64,000 nt of DNA from Chimaeribacter arupi (GTDB lineage: Bacteria > Pseudomonadota > Gammaproteobacteria > Enterobacterales > Enterobacteriaceae). Below are positions 1 to 9,674 of the stretch, piece after piece; within the stretch, counting starts at the first letter, position 1; each line of letters begins with the position of its first letter. The DNA is taken from positions 186,001 to 250,000 of the forward strand of contig NZ_PJZI01000001.1 in NCBI RefSeq assembly GCF_002858805.1, in the 5' to 3' direction. The position numbers and the translations under genes were made by a program. The notes under the pieces are model-generated. The model had not been told where the DNA came from. It ran no database searches and saw nothing but the letters and a program-made list of their open reading frames with translations.

Positions 1-665
1 TTGGCGTGCCGGTCTCTGACGGGCGCGGCTTTGTGGCGGAAGCGGCAGACGCCTCCGACTGGAGCCAGTTCATCCTCAAGGCCGGTTCCAATACTTTTGT
101 GCTGCCATATGGTGACGTGGAAGAGGCGCAGCGCCTCGCCTTTGAGCAGCAGCTCACCACCGATCCGCACTTCCTCGCGCGCGGCCTGCAGTCGGTGCTG
201 AACTACCCCGGCCTGGTGATTCTGGCGGACTTCCCGCCCGGCCCCAGCCCGGCGCTGAAAGCCATGAAAACCCTGGCGGACCTGCACCTGGTGGTGATGC
301 TGGCAGACACCGCCTCGCTGTCGCTGCTGCCGCAGATGGAAAACCACAAGATGATCGGCAGCGCGCTGAACGACAAACAGGGCGACTACTACGTCATCAA
401 CCAGATCGACATGCGCCGCACCCTGAGCCGCGACGTCACCCAATTTTTTGAGCAACGCCTGGGTGACCGCCTGCTCGGCACCGTCCACCGTGACGAGTGC
501 GTGCCGGAGGCCAACGCCTCCCAGCGGGCAATCATCGATTTCAGCCCGGTCTCTGCCGCGGCCTTCGACATTGAGCTGGTCAGCAAAAAAGTGGCGGCCA
601 TCCTGGGCATCAACGTTGGCGATGGTGAATTCCACGCGTCGATCACCCCTCCCCACACTTACTGA
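1..665 (+). CDS. bcsQ: BcsQ, cellulose synthesis ParA/MinD-like ATPase, 5'-truncated by window edge
   Basis: The reading frame is open from base 3 and stops at 663-665; the start and the deviant Walker A loop lie before the window. The visible 219 or so residues match the C-terminal part of BcsQ, including the 'LLPQMENHK' and 'YYVINQIDMRR' stretches. In E. coli BcsQ is a ParA/MinD-type ATPase needed for cellulose production and found at the cell pole with the synthase; here only the fold's C-terminal half can be judged. It is followed after 18 bases by bcsA on the same strand, so it is most likely the upstream gene of the same operon. A GTG at base 6 exists in the frame but is not a plausible start, because it would remove the nucleotide-binding half. 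Confidence 0.9.
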   Translation, partial: GVPVSDGRGFVAEAADASDWSQFILKAGSNTFVLPYGDVEEAQRLAFEQQLTTDPHFLARGLQSVLNYPGLVILADFPPGPSPALKAMKTLADLHLVVMLADTASLSLLPQMENHKMIGSALNDKQGDYYVINQIDMRRTLSRDVTQFFEQRLGDRLLGTVHRDECVPEANASQRAIIDFSPVSAAAFDIELVSKKVAAILGINVGDGEFHASITPPHTY

Positions 666-683
666 CAGCGATCCCCTGACGTC

Positions 684-2780
684 ATGAACAAACTCCTGTT
701 TTCCCTGCTGCTGCTCCTGCTGCTGCCGGTGGCCCTGCTGGTCATCGTCACGCCGCTCGACAGCGAAAAGCAGTATATTTTCGGCCTGATCGGCATCGCG
801 ATGCTGTTCCTGCTCGGCCTGAGCAAAAGCAAAAAAGTCAGTGTGATCATGGTGGTGATGTCGATCCTGATGTCCACCCGCTACATCTACTGGCGCGCGA
901 CCGAGACGCTGCACTTTAACTCCACCATTGAGGCGGTGCTCGGCACCGGCCTGTTTGCGGCAGAGCTGTATGTCTGGGTGATCCTGCTGCTCGGCTACCT
1001 GCAAACCACCTGGCCGCTGAAACGCACCATTGAACCCCTGCCGGACGACATGAGCCTGTGGCCGACGGTGGACATCTATGTGCCGAGCTACAACGAAAGC
1101 CTCGACGTGGTGCGCGACACGGTGCTGGCGGCGCAATGCATCGACTACCCGAAAGACAAGCTGAAAATCTACGTGCTGGATGACGGCAAACGTGATGAGT
1201 TCGCGGTGTTCGCCGCCGATGCGGGCGTCGGCTATATCACCCGTAATGACAACCGCCACGCCAAAGCCGGCAACCTGAACCACGCGCTGACGCTGACCAA
1301 AGGTGAGCTGATCTGCATCTTTGACTGCGACCACGTTGCCACCCGCGCTTTCCTGCAGGCCACCGTCGGCAGCTTCCTGAAAGAGGAGCGGCTGGCGCTG
1401 CTCCAGACGCCGCACTACTTCTACTCGCCCGATCCGTTTGAGCGCAACCTGTCAGCGGCGCGCCATATCCCGAATGAGGGCGCACTGTTCTACGGCCCGG
1501 TGCAGCAGGGCAATGACAACTGGAACGCGACGTTCTTCTGCGGCTCCTGCGCGGTGATCCGCCGTGTGGCGCTGGAAGAAATCGGCGGCTTTGCGGTGGA
1601 AACGGTGACTGAAGATGCGCATACCGCGCTGAAAATGCAGCGCCTGGGCTGGAACTCCGCGTTTCTGGCGTTGCCGCTGGCCGCCGGGCTGGCGACAGAG
1701 CGCCTCGGCCTGCATGTTATCCAGCGTACCCGCTGGGCGCGCGGCATGACGCAGATTTTCCGCGTCGATAACCCGCTGTTCGGCCGCGGGCTGAGCTGGC
1801 CGCAACGCCTTTGCTACCTCAACGCTATGCTGCATTTCCAGTACGGCCTGCCGCGGGTGATCTTCCTCACCGCACCGATGGCCTACCTGCTGTTTAACCA
1901 GAACATTATCTCCTCGTCGGCGACGATGATTTTCGCCTACATGCTGCCGCACCTGCTGATGTCGGTGTATATCAACTCACGGATGAACGGCCGCTACCGT
2001 TACGCCTTCTGGGGTGAAATTTATGAAACGGTGATGGCGTTCCACCTGGTGATCCCGACATTGCTGACGCTGATTTCGCCGAAACACGGCAAATTCAACG
2101 TGACCGACAAAGGCGGCCTGCTCGACAACGGCTTCTTTGATTTCAACATCGTGAAACCGCACGTGATTGTGGTGGTGATGATGCTGACCGGGATTGTGGC
2201 GGGCATCGTCCGCGCCGTGGCGCACAACTATTTTGGCGTAGACCCGAAAGTCATGGCGCTTAACATCGGCTGGGGCTGCTTCAGCGTGCTGATCCTGCTG
2301 GCGGCGATTGCCGTCGCCAAAGAGACGCGTCAGGTGCGCAAAACCATCCGGATTGATGTGGCCCTGCCGGCGATCGTGCATTACGCCAGCGGTATCTCGG
2401 TGCGCACCACCACGGTGGATATGTCGATGGGTGGGGTCAAGCTGGTCACGCCGGATGACCGCTACCAGCATGACGTGATTGAAGAGGTGGAAATCCTGCT
2501 GCAATCGGGTGCGGTCTGCATTCCGGTGAGCCTGATCGATGCCACGCCGGAGGTGATCCGCCTGCAATTCGGTGAGATGCCGCTCTCCCGCCGCCGCGAG
2601 CTGGTGCGGGTGGTGCTGGCGCGTGCCGACGCCTGGATTGAGCCGCCGTACCCGAAAGATCGCCCGCTGCATTCGCTGATGGGCATCGTGCGCTGTGTGT
2701 TTGAACTCTTCTACCACACCTGGAAAGAGCGCCAGGCACGCCGCCGCAGCGCAAAACTCAATAAGGGTGAGGCCGCCTGA
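684..2780 (+). CDS. bcsA: Cellulose synthase catalytic subunit BcsA (GT2 with PilZ domain)
   Basis: BcsA polymerises glucose from UDP-glucose and pushes the glucan through its own membrane channel; c-di-GMP bound to the PilZ domain opens the active site. All GT2 processive signatures are present: DDG at 166-168, DxD at 214-216, TED at 309-311 and QxxRW (QRTRW) at 347-351. Several hydrophobic membrane segments flank the catalytic loop. The C-terminal PilZ domain keeps the arginine motif near residue 550 (R-K-T-I-R) and DxSxxG near 579 (DMSMGG), so c-di-GMP control is expected. At 698 residues it is shorter than E. coli BcsA (about 870) because it lacks that protein's long N-terminal extension. 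Its stop overlaps the bcsB start by one base (TGATG), indicating translational coupling. Confidence 0.97.
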   Translation: MNKLLFSLLLLLLLPVALLVIVTPLDSEKQYIFGLIGIAMLFLLGLSKSKKVSVIMVVMSILMSTRYIYWRATETLHFNSTIEAVLGTGLFAAELYVWVILLLGYLQTTWPLKRTIEPLPDDMSLWPTVDIYVPSYNESLDVVRDTVLAAQCIDYPKDKLKIYVLDDGKRDEFAVFAADAGVGYITRNDNRHAKAGNLNHALTLTKGELICIFDCDHVATRAFLQATVGSFLKEERLALLQTPHYFYSPDPFERNLSAARHIPNEGALFYGPVQQGNDNWNATFFCGSCAVIRRVALEEIGGFAVETVTEDAHTALKMQRLGWNSAFLALPLAAGLATERLGLHVIQRTRWARGMTQIFRVDNPLFGRGLSWPQRLCYLNAMLHFQYGLPRVIFLTAPMAYLLFNQNIISSSATMIFAYMLPHLLMSVYINSRMNGRYRYAFWGEIYETVMAFHLVIPTLLTLISPKHGKFNVTDKGGLLDNGFFDFNIVKPHVIVVVMMLTGIVAGIVRAVAHNYFGVDPKVMALNIGWGCFSVLILLAAIAVAKETRQVRKTIRIDVALPAIVHYASGISVRTTTVDMSMGGVKLVTPDDRYQHDVIEEVEILLQSGAVCIPVSLIDATPEVIRLQFGEMPLSRRRELVRVVLARADAWIEPPYPKDRPLHSLMGIVRCVFELFYHTWKERQARRRSAKLNKGEAA

Positions 2781-5170
2781 TGAACCCGACCCGATTCCTC
2801 GCGGCCTTGCGCCGCACCCGCCCGTGGCTGGCGGTCGGCCTCGCCCTGCTGCCGCTGGCTGTCGGCCAGGCGGAGCCGGCCGCGCTGGATCTCTCCACAT
2901 TGCCGCGCCCGGCAGACAACGCGCCGCAGCCGGACGCCGCGCCGCCAGCGCCGGATATGCCCGCGCCGGATGTGCCGGCCCCGGAGGCTGCGGTGCCGGA
3001 CATCGCCCTGACGCAGGGCGTGACTACCAGCCTGACGCTGGCGGAGATGGGCCAGCAAAACGGCCTGACGCTGAGCGGCGGCCAACTCCATTCCGGCGTC
3101 ATCTTCACCCTGCCGGGCGACCAGGTGATGACCAACGCCCGCCTGACGCTGGTGCTCAAGGTCTCCCCTGCCCTGCTGGCGCGTGACACCAGCCTGCAAC
3201 TGATGCTCAACGGCCAGCCGCTCGGCGCGCTGCCGCTGACCGGCGACGGCAGCCGCGACAACGAGTATGAGCTGGATATTCCGGCCGCGATGGTGGTGTC
3301 CAGCAACAACCTGAGTTTCCAGGTGCAGGACAGCAACGCCATGCAGTGCGAGCGCGATTTGTCAGATAAATACTGGGTCACGGTGCTGCCGAAAACCCGG
3401 CTGCAACTGGAAGGGCAGCGGCTGAACATCGGCCGCGATCTCGGCCACTTCCCGCGCCCGTTCTTTGATCCGCTCCAGATGAAGGCGTCACAGGTCACGA
3501 TGGTGTTCCCGGCGTCGCTGCAACCGGCGGAAGTCAGTGCCGCGGCCACCGTCGCCTCCTACCTCGGGATGCGCGCCGGTTACCGCGGCATCGATTTCCC
3601 GGTGGCGCTCGACCGCCTGCCGGAACAGAACGGGATTGTGTTCGGCAAACCGGGTGACCGCATCGGCACGCTGACGCTGCCCGCCGCCACCGGCCCGCAG
3701 CTCCAGGTGATCGACAACCCGATCAACCCGGTCTACAAACTGCTGCTGGTGATGGGCAGTGACCCGCAACAGCTGCGCCAGGCGGCGTGGCGGCTGGTGA
3801 ACGCCCCGCTGCCTGCCGGCCAGAGCACGCTGCCGGTGGTGCCGCACGCCATCCCGCCGCGGCAGCCTTATGATGCGCCGCGCTGGATCAACACCCACGC
3901 GCCGGTTTCCCTGAAAAGCCTGGTGGCGAACCCGGACGCGCTGACCGCCAACGGCATCTACCATGACAGCATCCATGTGGCGTTCCGCGCCGCGCCGGAT
4001 CTCTTTATGTGGGACGGCGACACCATCCCGGTGCACCTCGGCTACCGTTTCCCGACGGAAAACTGGATTGATGAGGATAAATCGCAGCTGAATGTCTCGA
4101 TCAACGGCACCTTCCTGCGCAACCTCACGGTCAACAAAAACGGGCTGGTGGAGAGCGCCTGGCGCGCCCTCGGCGGCGACACCCGGCAGGAGAGCACCAC
4201 GCTGCGGCTGGCCCCTTACCTGATCTACGGCGACAACCAGCTGACGTTCTATTACGCCATCGCGCCGAAAAAGGATGCGCCCTGTAACCTGCTGACCAGC
4301 AGCAATATCAAGAGCCGCATCGATGACGATTCCTATATTGATCTGACGCACACGCACCACTTCTCGCAGTTGCCGAACCTCTCTTACTACGTCGGCGCGT
4401 CGTTCCCCTTCTCGCGCCTGGCGGACTTCTCGCAGACGCTGCTGCTGCTGCCGGCACAGCCGGGCGCAGCGGAGCTGCACACCCTGCTGGGGCTGATGGG
4501 CCGCGCCGGTAATGCCACCGGCATCCCGGTGGCGCAGGTGCAGGTGGCGTTCGGTGTGCCGGGCAATACGGCGGATCGCGACGTGCTGGCGGTTGCGCCG
4601 CTGCAGGACAAGGCATTCACCGGGGCCCTGCTGCGCGGCACGCCGTTCCAGCCGGAGAATGACACCCTGACGGTGCGCACGCCGGACATGCCGGCACGCC
4701 TGAAAGCCTGGGCCACCGGCGACTGGTTCCGCACGCCGGTCGAGGCTGACCGTTACCTCTCCTCCACCGAGGCGTGGCGCGGTTTCGTCAGTTTCCCTTC
4801 CGCCTGGGCGAAAAACCGCGTGGTGGTGCTGGCCACCGCCACCGATGATGACCAACTGCTGAAGATTAACCAGGACCTGAACACCGCCGCGATCAACGCC
4901 GGGGTACGCGGCGACCTGGCGGTGATCACCGATGAGAACGGCGTGCGCAGTTTCCGCGTCGGCCCGCAATTCCCGGTCGGCCAGTTGCCGTGGTACCTGA
5001 TGATTGTCTGGTACGCCAGCCAGCACATTGTGGTGCTGTCGCTGGTGACACTGCTGTTCGCTGCGGCGATCGGTTTGAGCATTTATGTGCTGCTGGCGCG
5101 CCATGCGGCACAGCGTCTGGCCCCGCACCGCGGCTCCGCCGGCAAGGATTTCCCTGATGAAAACGAGTAA
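2780..5170 (+). CDS. bcsB: Cellulose synthase periplasmic subunit BcsB
   Basis: BcsB is the periplasmic, membrane-anchored partner of BcsA that guides the nascent glucan. The 796-residue product has an N-terminal signal sequence (about residues 1-32), then an unusual proline/alanine-rich linker (about 45-75) built of PAPD-type repeats. The carbohydrate-binding and flavodoxin-like region of the family follows. Near the C terminus there is one strong transmembrane helix (IVVLSLVTLLFAAAIGLSIY) with a short basic tail, which is the anchor that packs against BcsA. The ATG at 2780 is fixed by the one-base overlap with bcsA, and its end overlaps the bcsC start by 14 bases, so bcsA-bcsB-bcsC look translationally coupled. 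Confidence 0.96.
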   Translation: MNPTRFLAALRRTRPWLAVGLALLPLAVGQAEPAALDLSTLPRPADNAPQPDAAPPAPDMPAPDVPAPEAAVPDIALTQGVTTSLTLAEMGQQNGLTLSGGQLHSGVIFTLPGDQVMTNARLTLVLKVSPALLARDTSLQLMLNGQPLGALPLTGDGSRDNEYELDIPAAMVVSSNNLSFQVQDSNAMQCERDLSDKYWVTVLPKTRLQLEGQRLNIGRDLGHFPRPFFDPLQMKASQVTMVFPASLQPAEVSAAATVASYLGMRAGYRGIDFPVALDRLPEQNGIVFGKPGDRIGTLTLPAATGPQLQVIDNPINPVYKLLLVMGSDPQQLRQAAWRLVNAPLPAGQSTLPVVPHAIPPRQPYDAPRWINTHAPVSLKSLVANPDALTANGIYHDSIHVAFRAAPDLFMWDGDTIPVHLGYRFPTENWIDEDKSQLNVSINGTFLRNLTVNKNGLVESAWRALGGDTRQESTTLRLAPYLIYGDNQLTFYYAIAPKKDAPCNLLTSSNIKSRIDDDSYIDLTHTHHFSQLPNLSYYVGASFPFSRLADFSQTLLLLPAQPGAAELHTLLGLMGRAGNATGIPVAQVQVAFGVPGNTADRDVLAVAPLQDKAFTGALLRGTPFQPENDTLTVRTPDMPARLKAWATGDWFRTPVEADRYLSSTEAWRGFVSFPSAWAKNRVVVLATATDDDQLLKINQDLNTAAINAGVRGDLAVITDENGVRSFRVGPQFPVGQLPWYLMIVWYASQHIVVLSLVTLLFAAAIGLSIYVLLARHAAQRLAPHRGSAGKDFPDENE

Positions 5171-8100
5171 CCCGACGGGGCGCGCGGTGCCCTTCCTGAT
5201 TCCGTCCCGCCTGCGCCTCGCCCTGTGGGCCGCCGGGCTGGCGGTGCTGCCTGCCACAGCCGCCGGGAGCAACCCGGCGCTGAAAGCGCTGTTTGATCAG
5301 GCCGCTTACTGGCATGAGAAAGCGCATGACGAGCTGGCAAGGGACGCCCTGCAAAAGGTGCTGATGGTGGAGGCCGACAACCCGGAGGCGCTCTACCTGA
5401 TGTCACTGTACGCGATGCAGGGCGGTGACAAGGCCGCAGCGGCGCAGTGGCGGCAGAAACTCAGCGCGGCCTCGCCGGGCGACCCGCGTTTAACCGCGCT
5501 CGACAACGCCAGCGCGGTGCAGGCGATCCCGCCGACGCAGCTCGCTACCGCACGCCAGCTGGCCGCGCGCGGTGCCGTGGGCCAGGCGCTTGAGGCGTAC
5601 CGTATGCTGTTCAGCGGCAGTACGCCGCCGGAGAGCCTGGCCGATGAATACTACCTGACGATGGCCGGAGACCAGACGCTGCTGCCGCAGGCGATCGACG
5701 GCCTGAAGGCACGGGTTAACGCACGGCCCACGGACAGCGCAGCGCGCCTGGCGCTCGGCAAAGCGATGACTTACCAGGCCGCCACCCGCCGCGACGGCAT
5801 CAGCCTGCTGGCGGGGCTGTCGGAAAAAAGCACCGATGCCGCGGCGGCGCTGCGCCAGGCGCTGTTGTGGCTCACCCCGCAGCCGGAAGATCAGCCGCTC
5901 TATCAGGCGTATCAGCAGCAGCACCCGAACGACAGCGGTGTGATGACCTATTTCCAGAAAAATGTCGGCGGCGCAGCCAAAGGCGAGGGCTTCACTGCCC
6001 TCAACAGCGGCAATACCGGCGATGCCGAGGCCAAATTTGCCTCGGTGCTGGCCACCAACCCAAACGACGCTGACGCCCTGGCCGGGATGGGCTACATCGC
6101 CCAGCGCAGCGGCAACTTCGCCAAAGCGGAAGAGTACCTGACCCGCGCCGCCCAACAGGGCGGGCCGGAGAGCGAAAAATGGCGCGCCCAGGCGCAGGAT
6201 GCCCATTTCTATGCCGCGCTGGCCGACGCCAAAAAAGCGGCCACGGCCGGAGACACCGACCGCGCGCTCACCCTTTCTGCGCCGCTGACCGCAGAGGGCG
6301 GTGAAAAAGGCACGGCGGCGGCGCTGTTCCGCGCGGATGTGCTGCGCCGCACCGGCGACCTGCCGGGGGCCGTGCAGCTCTACCGCGCGCTGCTGACGCA
6401 AAACAGTGAAAATAATGACGCCAAAAGCGGGCTGTATTATGTGCTGCGCCAGCAAGGGGACAACGCCCAGGCCAACGCGGTGCTGCAAACCCTGCCCGTC
6501 GCACTGCGGCCGCGGGTGCAACCGGCCGGGGTCAACGTTGAGCCGCTGCGCCGTGAGGCAGCGGAGGCGCTACAGGCCAATAACCCGCAACGCGCCCTGC
6601 TCCTGCTGCAACAGGCACAGGAGAAGCAGCCGGACAACATCTGGGTGACGCTCGACAGGGCGCGCATCCTGGCCAAACTGGGGGACAGCGCCCAGGCGCA
6701 GGCGCTGATGGCCCAGGCCGCAGAACCCAATGCCCCGGCCAGCGCCGCCTATGCCGCCGCGCTGTTTGCCTCGGAAAACGGCAACTGGCCGCAAACGGAC
6801 ACCCTGCTGGCGCGTATTCCGGCGCGCAACCGCACGGCGGCGATGCGCGAGCTGGCCGGGCGCGCCCGGTTCAACCGGCAGATGGCCGCCGCCAATGCTT
6901 ACCTGCAAAGCGGCAACCTCACCGCCGCCGCCAATACATTCCATGCGCTGGCGCAAACGCCGCCCACCAGCCCGGCAGACAGCGGTGCGCTGGCGAAAGG
7001 GTTACTGGCAGCGGGTGAGGCTGACAGCGCGGTGGCGCTGGTACGCCAAAGTATGCAGCAGGGCGTGAAAGGCAACGCCGGGGATTACGCCGACCAGATT
7101 ACCGTGCTGAACGCCGCCGGGCTGAGCAGTGAGGCGCAGGCCTGGCTCAGCAACCCGGCAATTCAGGCCAACAGTTCCCCGCAGCAGATCAGCACGTTAC
7201 GTACCGGCTTTGTGATCAACGAGGCGGATCAGCTGCGTGAGCAGGGGCAGAACGCCGCCGCTTACGACACGCTGATTGTCGCGCTGCAAAACGATCCGCA
7301 AAACCGCGATCTCATGCTGGCGATGGCGCGGCTCTACCAGTCCGGCAAGATGAATAAAGAAGCCGGTAAGGTCTATGACTACCTGCTGGCCCGCGACACC
7401 CCGGCGCAGGATGCCCGCGCAGGCGCAGTCGATGTGGCGCTGGCCGACAATGACATTCCGCGCGCGCGCCAGCTGATGAGCGGCTTCACCGGCCCGCGCA
7501 CGCCGCAGCGCTTGTTGCAGGCGGCCCGCGTCGCCGAGGCGCAGGGCGATCACGAGGAGGCGCTCGCCCTGCTGCGCTCGGCCAAAGGCAAGATGATTGG
7601 CCTTCAGGGGGCAGACGGCCGCGGCACGCCGTCCATCGCCGGGCTGGCACTGGCGGATAACCCGTTTATCAACCGCACCACGCGCAGCGCCCGCCCAACC
7701 ACTGCCTCCTCTTACGGCAGTGTAATGCCGTGGCAGCAATCTGACGCCACCCTCAACGGCGGGCAGATCCCCGGTGCGCCGGTGTCACCGTTGCGGGCGC
7801 GCCAATCCGCGACGCTGAAACAGGTCGATGCGATGCTGGACGCGTTGCAGGAACAGCATGCCACCTGGGCGCAGGGCGGCCTGTCGATCCGCGGGCGTGA
7901 CGGCGAAAGCGGCCTCAGCCAGCTGACCGAGGCGAAAGCGCCGATGACCTTCTCGGCCGAGCCGTTTGACAGCGCGCGCGTCAGCTTTACCGCCACCCCG
8001 GTGTCGCTCAGCGCCGGCAGCAGCAGTGATACCGGCAACAGCCGCTTCGGCCAGGGCGCGCTGGCACAGGCGCAATCGGCGAAAGAGACCGTTGCCGCAG

Positions 8101-9128
8101 CGGCCACCGCAGCCGGGCTGGACATCGCCAGTTACAGTACGCTGGCGAAACTGCAAACGGCCGCCGCTGCCGGCTACATTGCCAACTGCGGCACCAACGC
8201 CACCACCGCGCAGTGCGCCGCCTACACCGCGATTACCAGCGCCGACCCGACCACCTACAGCGCGCCGGAATCGGGCAACCAGAACGCGTCCGGCGTGGAA
8301 CTGGCGCTGGCGGTCAGCGGCGATCGCTATAAAGCGGACATCGGCTCCACCCCGCTGGGGCAGGATCTCAACGCGCTGGTGGGCGGCGTGCAGTGGTCAC
8401 CGAAGCTTGGCGACAACACCACGCTGACCGTGACCGCCGAACGCCGCGCCGTCACGGACAGCCTGCTCGCTTACGTCGGCACCGAAGACACCTACAGCGG
8501 CAAAACGTGGGGGCAGGTCACCAAAAACGGCGGCAGCCTCAACCTCTCCTATGACAACGGCGACGCCGGGTTCTACGCCGGGGTAGGCTACTACAGTTAC
8601 CTCGGCCACCACGTCGCCTCAAACCAGAGCATTGAAACCAACGCCGGGCTGTATGTGCGCCCTTACCGCCTCGAGGATCGCGAGCTGAAAACCGGCGTTA
8701 ACGTCGGCTATATGGATTTCTCGAAAAACCTCAGCTACTTCAGCTACGGCCAGGGCGGCTATTTCAGCCCGCAGAACTACGTCAGCGTCGCCTTCCCGGT
8801 GGAGTACACGCAGAAGATGGATGACTGGGACCTGAAGCTGAATGCGTCCGTGGGCTACCAGTCCTACTCGAAAGACAAAAGCGCCTACTTCCCGGATGAC
8901 CCGGCGCTCCAGTCGCAGCTTGAATCGCTGGTCGCGGCCGGTTTCGGCAGCGAGGCGTATTACGCCGGCAGCAGTGAGAACGGCATCGGCTGGAACCTGG
9001 GGGCCGCCGGCAACTACCACCTGAACCGCAATATGATCGTCGGTGGGAAAGTGGGTTATGACACCTTTGGTGACTACAATGAAAGCAGGGCGGAACTCTA
9101 CTTCCGCTATCTGCTCGACAGGAATTAA
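5157..9128 (+). CDS. bcsC: Cellulose synthase outer-membrane export protein BcsC (TPR + beta-barrel)
   Basis: The frame is open from 5085, but the ATG at 5157 gives a normal signal peptide (positive N region, then LRLALWAAGLAVLPATA) and a 14-base overlap with bcsB, so 1323 residues are taken. The mature protein begins with a long run of tetratricopeptide repeats (roughly residues 50-830) that span the periplasm. The C-terminal domain (about 960-1323) matches the BCSC_C beta-barrel and ends in an aromatic, strand-like terminus. Compared from memory with E. coli BcsC (about 1157 residues) there is an extra alanine-rich stretch around residues 971-1038 holding a close cysteine pair (C1011, C1020). 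The role is to form the channel that carries the glucan across the outer membrane. Confidence 0.95.
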   Translation: MKTSNPTGRAVPFLIPSRLRLALWAAGLAVLPATAAGSNPALKALFDQAAYWHEKAHDELARDALQKVLMVEADNPEALYLMSLYAMQGGDKAAAAQWRQKLSAASPGDPRLTALDNASAVQAIPPTQLATARQLAARGAVGQALEAYRMLFSGSTPPESLADEYYLTMAGDQTLLPQAIDGLKARVNARPTDSAARLALGKAMTYQAATRRDGISLLAGLSEKSTDAAAALRQALLWLTPQPEDQPLYQAYQQQHPNDSGVMTYFQKNVGGAAKGEGFTALNSGNTGDAEAKFASVLATNPNDADALAGMGYIAQRSGNFAKAEEYLTRAAQQGGPESEKWRAQAQDAHFYAALADAKKAATAGDTDRALTLSAPLTAEGGEKGTAAALFRADVLRRTGDLPGAVQLYRALLTQNSENNDAKSGLYYVLRQQGDNAQANAVLQTLPVALRPRVQPAGVNVEPLRREAAEALQANNPQRALLLLQQAQEKQPDNIWVTLDRARILAKLGDSAQAQALMAQAAEPNAPASAAYAAALFASENGNWPQTDTLLARIPARNRTAAMRELAGRARFNRQMAAANAYLQSGNLTAAANTFHALAQTPPTSPADSGALAKGLLAAGEADSAVALVRQSMQQGVKGNAGDYADQITVLNAAGLSSEAQAWLSNPAIQANSSPQQISTLRTGFVINEADQLREQGQNAAAYDTLIVALQNDPQNRDLMLAMARLYQSGKMNKEAGKVYDYLLARDTPAQDARAGAVDVALADNDIPRARQLMSGFTGPRTPQRLLQAARVAEAQGDHEEALALLRSAKGKMIGLQGADGRGTPSIAGLALADNPFINRTTRSARPTTASSYGSVMPWQQSDATLNGGQIPGAPVSPLRARQSATLKQVDAMLDALQEQHATWAQGGLSIRGRDGESGLSQLTEAKAPMTFSAEPFDSARVSFTATPVSLSAGSSSDTGNSRFGQGALAQAQSAKETVAAAATAAGLDIASYSTLAKLQTAAAAGYIANCGTNATTAQCAAYTAITSADPTTYSAPESGNQNASGVELALAVSGDRYKADIGSTPLGQDLNALVGGVQWSPKLGDNTTLTVTAERRAVTDSLLAYVGTEDTYSGKTWGQVTKNGGSLNLSYDNGDAGFYAGVGYYSYLGHHVASNQSIETNAGLYVRPYRLEDRELKTGVNVGYMDFSKNLSYFSYGQGGYFSPQNYVSVAFPVEYTQKMDDWDLKLNASVGYQSYSKDKSAYFPDDPALQSQLESLVAAGFGSEAYYAGSSENGIGWNLGAAGNYHLNRNMIVGGKVGYDTFGDYNESRAELYFRYLLDRN

Positions 9129-9134
9129 TGCGGA

Positions 9135-9617
9135 ATGAGCCATTTAATGCAAGACGCCCACGCGCAACAACTCGCCTACCACCAGCGCCGCCAGTGCAAA
9201 CCGGGCTGGCAGGATCTGGTTCAGACGCTGTTTTCCGGCATTCTGTCCACGGCCGAAGGCGAGGACGGCCACCAGTTCCTGCGCCTGATGGGCGGTGACC
9301 TGGCGCGCCGCCACCCGCTGCCCGCCTGCCGGACGGTCGGTGAGCTGGAGGACAACCTTAACCGGCTGCTGGCCGGGTTTGACTGGGGTGAAGTGACGCT
9401 GATGCCGGGCGAGCGCAGCCTGACGCTGACGCACATCGCCTGGCCGCAAGCCCCCGATGCCGATCAGGGGAACTGGCAGGCGGCTTTCGCCGCGGTGCTG
9501 GAGGGCGCGTATGCCGTCTGGTTGCAGGCGCAGGGCGGCCACGACCGGGTGCCGTTACGCTGGCAGGGCGCCAACCCGCAGCACACCTTACATTTCCGTT
9601 ACCAGGCCGGCCTTTAA
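9135..9617 (+). CDS. bcsD: Cellulose synthase accessory protein BcsD
   Basis: This 160-residue protein resembles BcsD/CesD of Acetobacter (156 residues), a periplasmic octameric ring thought to align glucan chains and help crystallise the cellulose ribbon. Recognisable family stretches are the N-terminal 'GWQDLVQTLFSGI' helix region and the C-terminal 'LRWQGANP...FRYQ' strand. It has no signal peptide, as in the family. It starts six bases after the bcsC stop. Together with bcsQ upstream this makes the operon a mixture: bcsD typifies type I cellulose operons, bcsQ is better known from the E. coli type II arrangement. Confidence 0.88.
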   Translation: MSHLMQDAHAQQLAYHQRRQCKPGWQDLVQTLFSGILSTAEGEDGHQFLRLMGGDLARRHPLPACRTVGELEDNLNRLLAGFDWGEVTLMPGERSLTLTHIAWPQAPDADQGNWQAAFAAVLEGAYAVWLQAQGGHDRVPLRWQGANPQHTLHFRYQAGL

Positions 9618-9674
9618 GGCGGTTTCCCGGCCGCGCCTTCCCGGTGCGGCCGCTGTTTATAGGGATACCCACTG

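Noticed and set aside
1977-2900. Long open frames antisense to bcsA, bcsB, bcsC, uca and others
   Set aside because: GC-rich codon bias creates long open antisense frames; their products are Arg/His/Gly/Gln-rich and the sense genes are well supported.
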